Shown piece after piece: positions 61,487-64,000 of a stretch of DNA of 64,000 bases. Each line of letters starts with the position of its first letter. The stretch's first letter is position 1. The stretch spans positions 930,001 through 994,000 of the forward strand of contig NZ_FNLF01000002.1 of the NCBI RefSeq assembly GCF_900103175.1, written 5' to 3'. The notes below the pieces were generated by a model, which saw nothing but the letters and a program-made list of their open reading frames with translations, made no database searches and was not told where the DNA came from. Position numbers and translations under genes: made by a program. This stretch comes from Tsukamurella pulmonis (GTDB taxonomy: Bacteria; Actinomycetota; Actinomycetes; Mycobacteriales; Mycobacteriaceae).

Positions 61487-62745
61487 GGCGTGCCTCCGGT
61501 GATCCGCTCGGCGGCGCGCAGCCCCGAGGCGGCGCCGTCCTCGTGGAAGCCCCAGCCGTGGTAGGCGCCGGCGAAAGCGACCACGGGGCCGGAGATCTCG
61601 CCCATCCGCTGCGCCGCCGCCACCGAGCCCGTGGTGAACGCGGGATGCTCGTAGTCCAGCTCGGCGAGCACCCTGCGCGGATCGACGAGGTCGGCGCCGC
61701 CGAGCGTCACCAGGGCGGTCTCCCCGTGGCGCGGCAGGCCCATGAGCAGGTTCAGGTCGTAGGTGACGCAGACCCGCCGCCCGTCGTGCGAGGCGAGGTA
61801 GTTCCACGATCCGCGCGCGTTCGGGGTGCGGGGCAGCAGCGAGGTGTCCGTGTGCAGCAGAGCCGGATTGGGCGTGTAGCCGATCGTGCCGAGCAGCTCC
61901 CGCTCGCGCGGTGTCGGCGCGTCCAGGAGCGCCAGCGCCTGATGCGGGTGGACCGCGACCACGGCGGCGTCGAACTCCTCGGTGCGGCCGGTGTCGTCGA
62001 CGATGCGCACGCCCCGCTCGGTCCGCGCCAGGCTGCGGACCCCGACGCCGGTGCGCACGTCCGCGAGCTCGGCGGCGATCTTCTCGACGTACCGGGCGGA
62101 GCCGCCGACGACGGTGCGCCACTGCAGCGAGCTGCCCACCGATAGCATCCCGTGATTGGCGAGGAACCGGAACAGGTAGCGGGCCGGGTACGCGTCGACC
62201 TGGTCCGGCGGGCACGACCAGACCGCGGCCACCAGGGGGCGCAGGAAGCCGTGGATCAGGCGCTCGCTGAAGCGCTCGCGGCGCACGAACTCGCCGAGCG
62301 GCACGTCCGGGCCGGCGCCGTCGAGATGACGGCGGGCGCAGCGGTGGAACCTCGGCACCTCCGCGAGCAGGCGCAGGTGACCGGGATCGAGCAGGCGGCG
62401 CGGCGTCGGAATCAGGCCGCGCACGCCCTTGCCGCCCGCGAACTCGACGCCCCGGGCGTCGTCGCGGATGGACATGCTCATCTCCGCGTCCCGGGTGGCG
62501 ACGCCGAGCTCGTCGAAGAGGCGGCACAGCACCGGGTAGGTGCGATCGTTGTGGACGAGGAAGCCGGAGTCCACCGCGACCGGGGCGCCGAGGCCCAGGT
62601 CGACCTCGTGGGTGTGGGCGTGCCCGCCGAGACGGCCGTCCCGCTCGTAGAGGGTGACCGGGCCCGAGCGGCTGAGCTCGTGCGCGGCCACCAGCCCACT
62701 GACCCCACTGCCGATCACCGCGAAGCGTCTGCGTGCACTGTCCAT
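61483..62745 (-). CDS. FAD-dependent amine-oxidase-like oxidoreductase (Rv0449c-like)
   Basis: 420 residues. N-terminal FAD motif RFAVIGSGVSGLVAAHELSRSGPVTLYERDGRLGGHAHTH; central VDSGFLVHNDRTYP; C-terminal GPVVAFAGAYHGWGFHEDGAASGLRAAERI. It belongs to the desaturase-like amine-oxidase family seen with CFA synthases. It is the first gene of the lipid operon. ATG 62745 follows GAGGGG and lies 7 nt after the CCGAAT -10 of a SigK-type promoter; two earlier residues could be added but would overlap that promoter. Confidence 0.9.
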   Translation of the reverse strand: MDSARRRFAVIGSGVSGLVAAHELSRSGPVTLYERDGRLGGHAHTHEVDLGLGAPVAVDSGFLVHNDRTYPVLCRLFDELGVATRDAEMSMSIRDDARGVEFAGGKGVRGLIPTPRRLLDPGHLRLLAEVPRFHRCARRHLDGAGPDVPLGEFVRRERFSERLIHGFLRPLVAAVWSCPPDQVDAYPARYLFRFLANHGMLSVGSSLQWRTVVGGSARYVEKIAAELADVRTGVGVRSLARTERGVRIVDDTGRTEEFDAAVVAVHPHQALALLDAPTPRERELLGTIGYTPNPALLHTDTSLLPRTPNARGSWNYLASHDGRRVCVTYDLNLLMGLPRHGETALVTLGGADLVDPRRVLAELDYEHPAFTTGSVAAAQRMGEISGPVVAFAGAYHGWGFHEDGAASGLRAAERITGGTP

Positions 62746-62752
62746 GCCCCTC

Positions 62753-62779
62753 ATTCGGAGCCGCGGGACGAACGGATGG
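62753..62779 (-). promoter_or_regulatory. SigK-type promoter of the lipid operon
   Basis: Minus strand: -35 CCATCC (62774-62779 on plus as GGATGG), 15-nt spacer, -10 CCGAAT (62753-62758 as ATTCGG). Both hexamers match the published mycobacterial SigK consensus as remembered. It places the FAD-DUF1365-ufaA1-DUF1295-lipocalin operon under the neighbouring SigK. Confidence 0.7.
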
Positions 62780-62828
62780 GATCGGACCGCATGATTTTTC
62801 CGACGCTGTGCGCGGCCGCTTCCGGGGC

Positions 62829-62834
62829 TAGCGT
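62829..62834 (+). promoter_or_regulatory. -10 box TAGCGT for the TIGR01777 gene
   Basis: TANNNT hexamer 6 nt before the ATG at 62841, divergent from the SigK-type promoter. Confidence 0.45.
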
Positions 62835-62840
62835 GGGGGC

Positions 62841-64000
62841 ATGGGTATTCGTGGATCGGCCGTCATCGACGCTCCAGTGGACGAGGTCTTCGCCTGGTTC
62901 TCCCGTCCCGGTGCCTTCGCGCGCCTGCAGGCGCCGTGGCTGCCGATGAAGCTGAGATCGCAGGCGGATTCGCTCGAGGACGGCGTCACCGTGATCGACC
63001 TGCCCGGCGGGTTGCAGTGGCGGGCCGAGCACGACCCGTCGGGCTACATCGAAGGCCGGCGGTTCGTCGACGAGGTGCGTGCGGACGGCGTCCGCACGCT
63101 CCCCACGGGCCTGTTCCCGTGGCGGCACGTGCACGGTTTCGAGCCGGTGGACGCGGGCCGGACCCGGGTGAGCGACGAGGTGATCACCCCCGTGCCCGAG
63201 CGGGCGCTGTCCGAGGTCATCGAGTTCCGGTACCGCCGCCTGGCCGGCGACCTCGCCGCGCACCGGCGCGCCGCGGACGCGGGCCTGGCCCCGTCGACCA
63301 TCGCCGTCACGGGCGCGTCGGGCCTGGTCGGCGCCGACGTCGCCGCGTTCCTGAGCACCGGTGGGCACCGCGTGCTGCGGCTCGTCCGCGGGGAGCCGCG
63401 CGCGGCCGACGAGCGCCGCTGGGACCCGCAGGCACCCGACCCCGCCGTCCTGGAGGGCGTGGACGCCGTGATCCACCTCGCGGGCGCGAGCATCGCCGGC
63501 CGGTTCACCGAGGAGCACAAGAAGGCCGTCGCCTCGAGCCGGATCGAGCCGACGCGGCTGCTCGCCCGCGCTGCGGCCCGGGCCGGCGTGCCGGTCTTCG
63601 TCAGCGCCTCGGCCGTCGGGTTCTACGGGCGCGATCGGGGCGACGAGGTGCTCACCGAGGAATCGTCGGCGCCGGCCGAGGCCGACTTCCTCTCGGACGT
63701 GGTGCGCCGCTGGGAGGCCGCTGCGCACGACGGCGCGGGGGAGGACACCCGCGTGGTGACCGTCCGCACCGGGATCGTGCAGGCGCCGCAGGGCGGCACG
63801 CTGGGGATGCTCCTGCCCCTGTTCCGCGTCGGGCTCGGCGGCCGGCTCGGTGACGGGCGGCAGTGGCAGCCGTGGGTGAGCATCGACGATCTCGTCGACG
63901 TCTACCACCGCGCGCTCTGGGACACGGAGCTCTCCGGCCCGGTCAACGCCGTGGGGCCGCGCGTGGTCCGCAACGCGGTCTACACCCGCGCGCTCGGGCG
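62841..64000 (+). CDS. TIGR01777-type epimerase with N-terminal SRPBCC domain, 3' truncated
   Basis: 386 residues visible; runs off the right edge. The N-terminal SRPBCC (START-like) domain (about 1-145) begins GIRGSAVIDAPVDEVFAWFSRPGAFARL. The Rossmann domain starts at about residue 153 with IAVTGASGLVGADVAAFL, followed by VIHLAGASIAGRF, and the TIGR01777 blocks VSASAVGFYG and GGRLGDGRQWQPWVSIDDLV. Such fusions are common in mycobacteria; substrate unknown. It starts 6 nt after a TAGCGT box and diverges from the SigK operon. Confidence 0.88.
   Translation, partial: MGIRGSAVIDAPVDEVFAWFSRPGAFARLQAPWLPMKLRSQADSLEDGVTVIDLPGGLQWRAEHDPSGYIEGRRFVDEVRADGVRTLPTGLFPWRHVHGFEPVDAGRTRVSDEVITPVPERALSEVIEFRYRRLAGDLAAHRRAADAGLAPSTIAVTGASGLVGADVAAFLSTGGHRVLRLVRGEPRAADERRWDPQAPDPAVLEGVDAVIHLAGASIAGRFTEEHKKAVASSRIEPTRLLARAAARAGVPVFVSASAVGFYGRDRGDEVLTEESSAPAEADFLSDVVRRWEAAAHDGAGEDTRVVTVRTGIVQAPQGGTLGMLLPLFRVGLGGRLGDGRQWQPWVSIDDLVDVYHRALWDTELSGPVNAVGPRVVRNAVYTRALG

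Overview
The window is very GC-rich, gene-dense chromosomal DNA from a mycolic-acid-type actinomycete (order Mycobacteriales; the gene content would suit a Tsukamurella/Gordonia-like organism, but the genus is an inference). The evidence is a PhoP/PhoR pair nearly identical in layout and motif content to the Mycobacterium tuberculosis pair, a sigK-rskA locus followed by the same lipid genes as in M. tuberculosis, a mycobacterial-style two-domain acyl-CoA reductase, and many start codons that sit 6-8 nt after a TANNNT -10 hexamer (leaderless mRNAs). From memory, the block phoP-phoR-HIT-purD-purB-purC-ptrB-emrB-MBL-purS-purQ-M18 peptidase-purL follows the order of the M. tuberculosis Rv0757-Rv0803 region, so it is backbone; material between these markers is accessory. 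No rRNA, tRNA, CRISPR array, transposase or prophage was seen.

Layout. 1-0.45 kb: truncated MatC-like carboxylate carrier. 0.6-4.6 kb: acetyltransferase, then a five-gene minus-strand operon linked by 4-nt overlaps (two glycosyltransferases, a methyltransferase, a membrane-anchored molybdopterin oxidoreductase with an internal twin-arginine motif, a small membrane protein). 4.7-7.9 kb: polytopic membrane protein with a response regulator/kinase pair. 7.9-13.2 kb: epimerase, hydrolase, small ORFs (one frameshifted), lipoprotein, AhpD-like and pirin genes on a shared divergent promoter, small GNAT. 13.2-15.3 kb: phoPR behind a PhoP box. 15.3-31.7 kb: HIT protein, regulators, serine hydrolase and purine genes purD, purB, purC, purS, purQ with ptrB, a marR-emrB efflux unit, a peroxidase and an M18 aminopeptidase. 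A DUF559 nuclease-like gene between purB and purC is bracketed by two copies of a palindromic repeat. 31.8-39.6 kb: amino acid permease, dinB, oxidoreductase, proline-racemase-like gene, acyl-CoA reductase, SDR. 39.6-43.3 kb: CitB/DcuR regulator, frameshifted CitA/DcuS kinase, DctA transporter.

43.9-50.8 kb is the most interesting part: a sulfation island. A DUF1214-SDR-sulfotransferase operon diverges from an iclR-type regulator, which is followed by cysD and a fused cysN-cysC that together make PAPS, the donor used by sulfotransferases. Both intergenic regions carry the same 16-bp partly symmetric motif (GGTNCAAATATGNACC) and a KstR-like (steroid repressor) box, so donor supply and sulfotransferase look co-regulated, possibly by steroid or lipid signals.

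50.8-56.7 kb: purL, amino acid permease, diguanylate cyclase, PF04672-type methyltransferase. 56.7-62.7 kb: sigK-rskA and the SigK-linked lipid operon (FAD oxidoreductase, DUF1365, cyclopropane synthase UfaA1, DUF1295, lipocalin) led by a sequence matching the SigK promoter consensus. The window ends inside a TIGR01777-type epimerase gene. Three genes have apparent 1-nt (mod 3) deletions: the small ORF near 10.06 kb, the CitA/DcuS-like kinase near 40.88 kb and the SDR near 45.07 kb.
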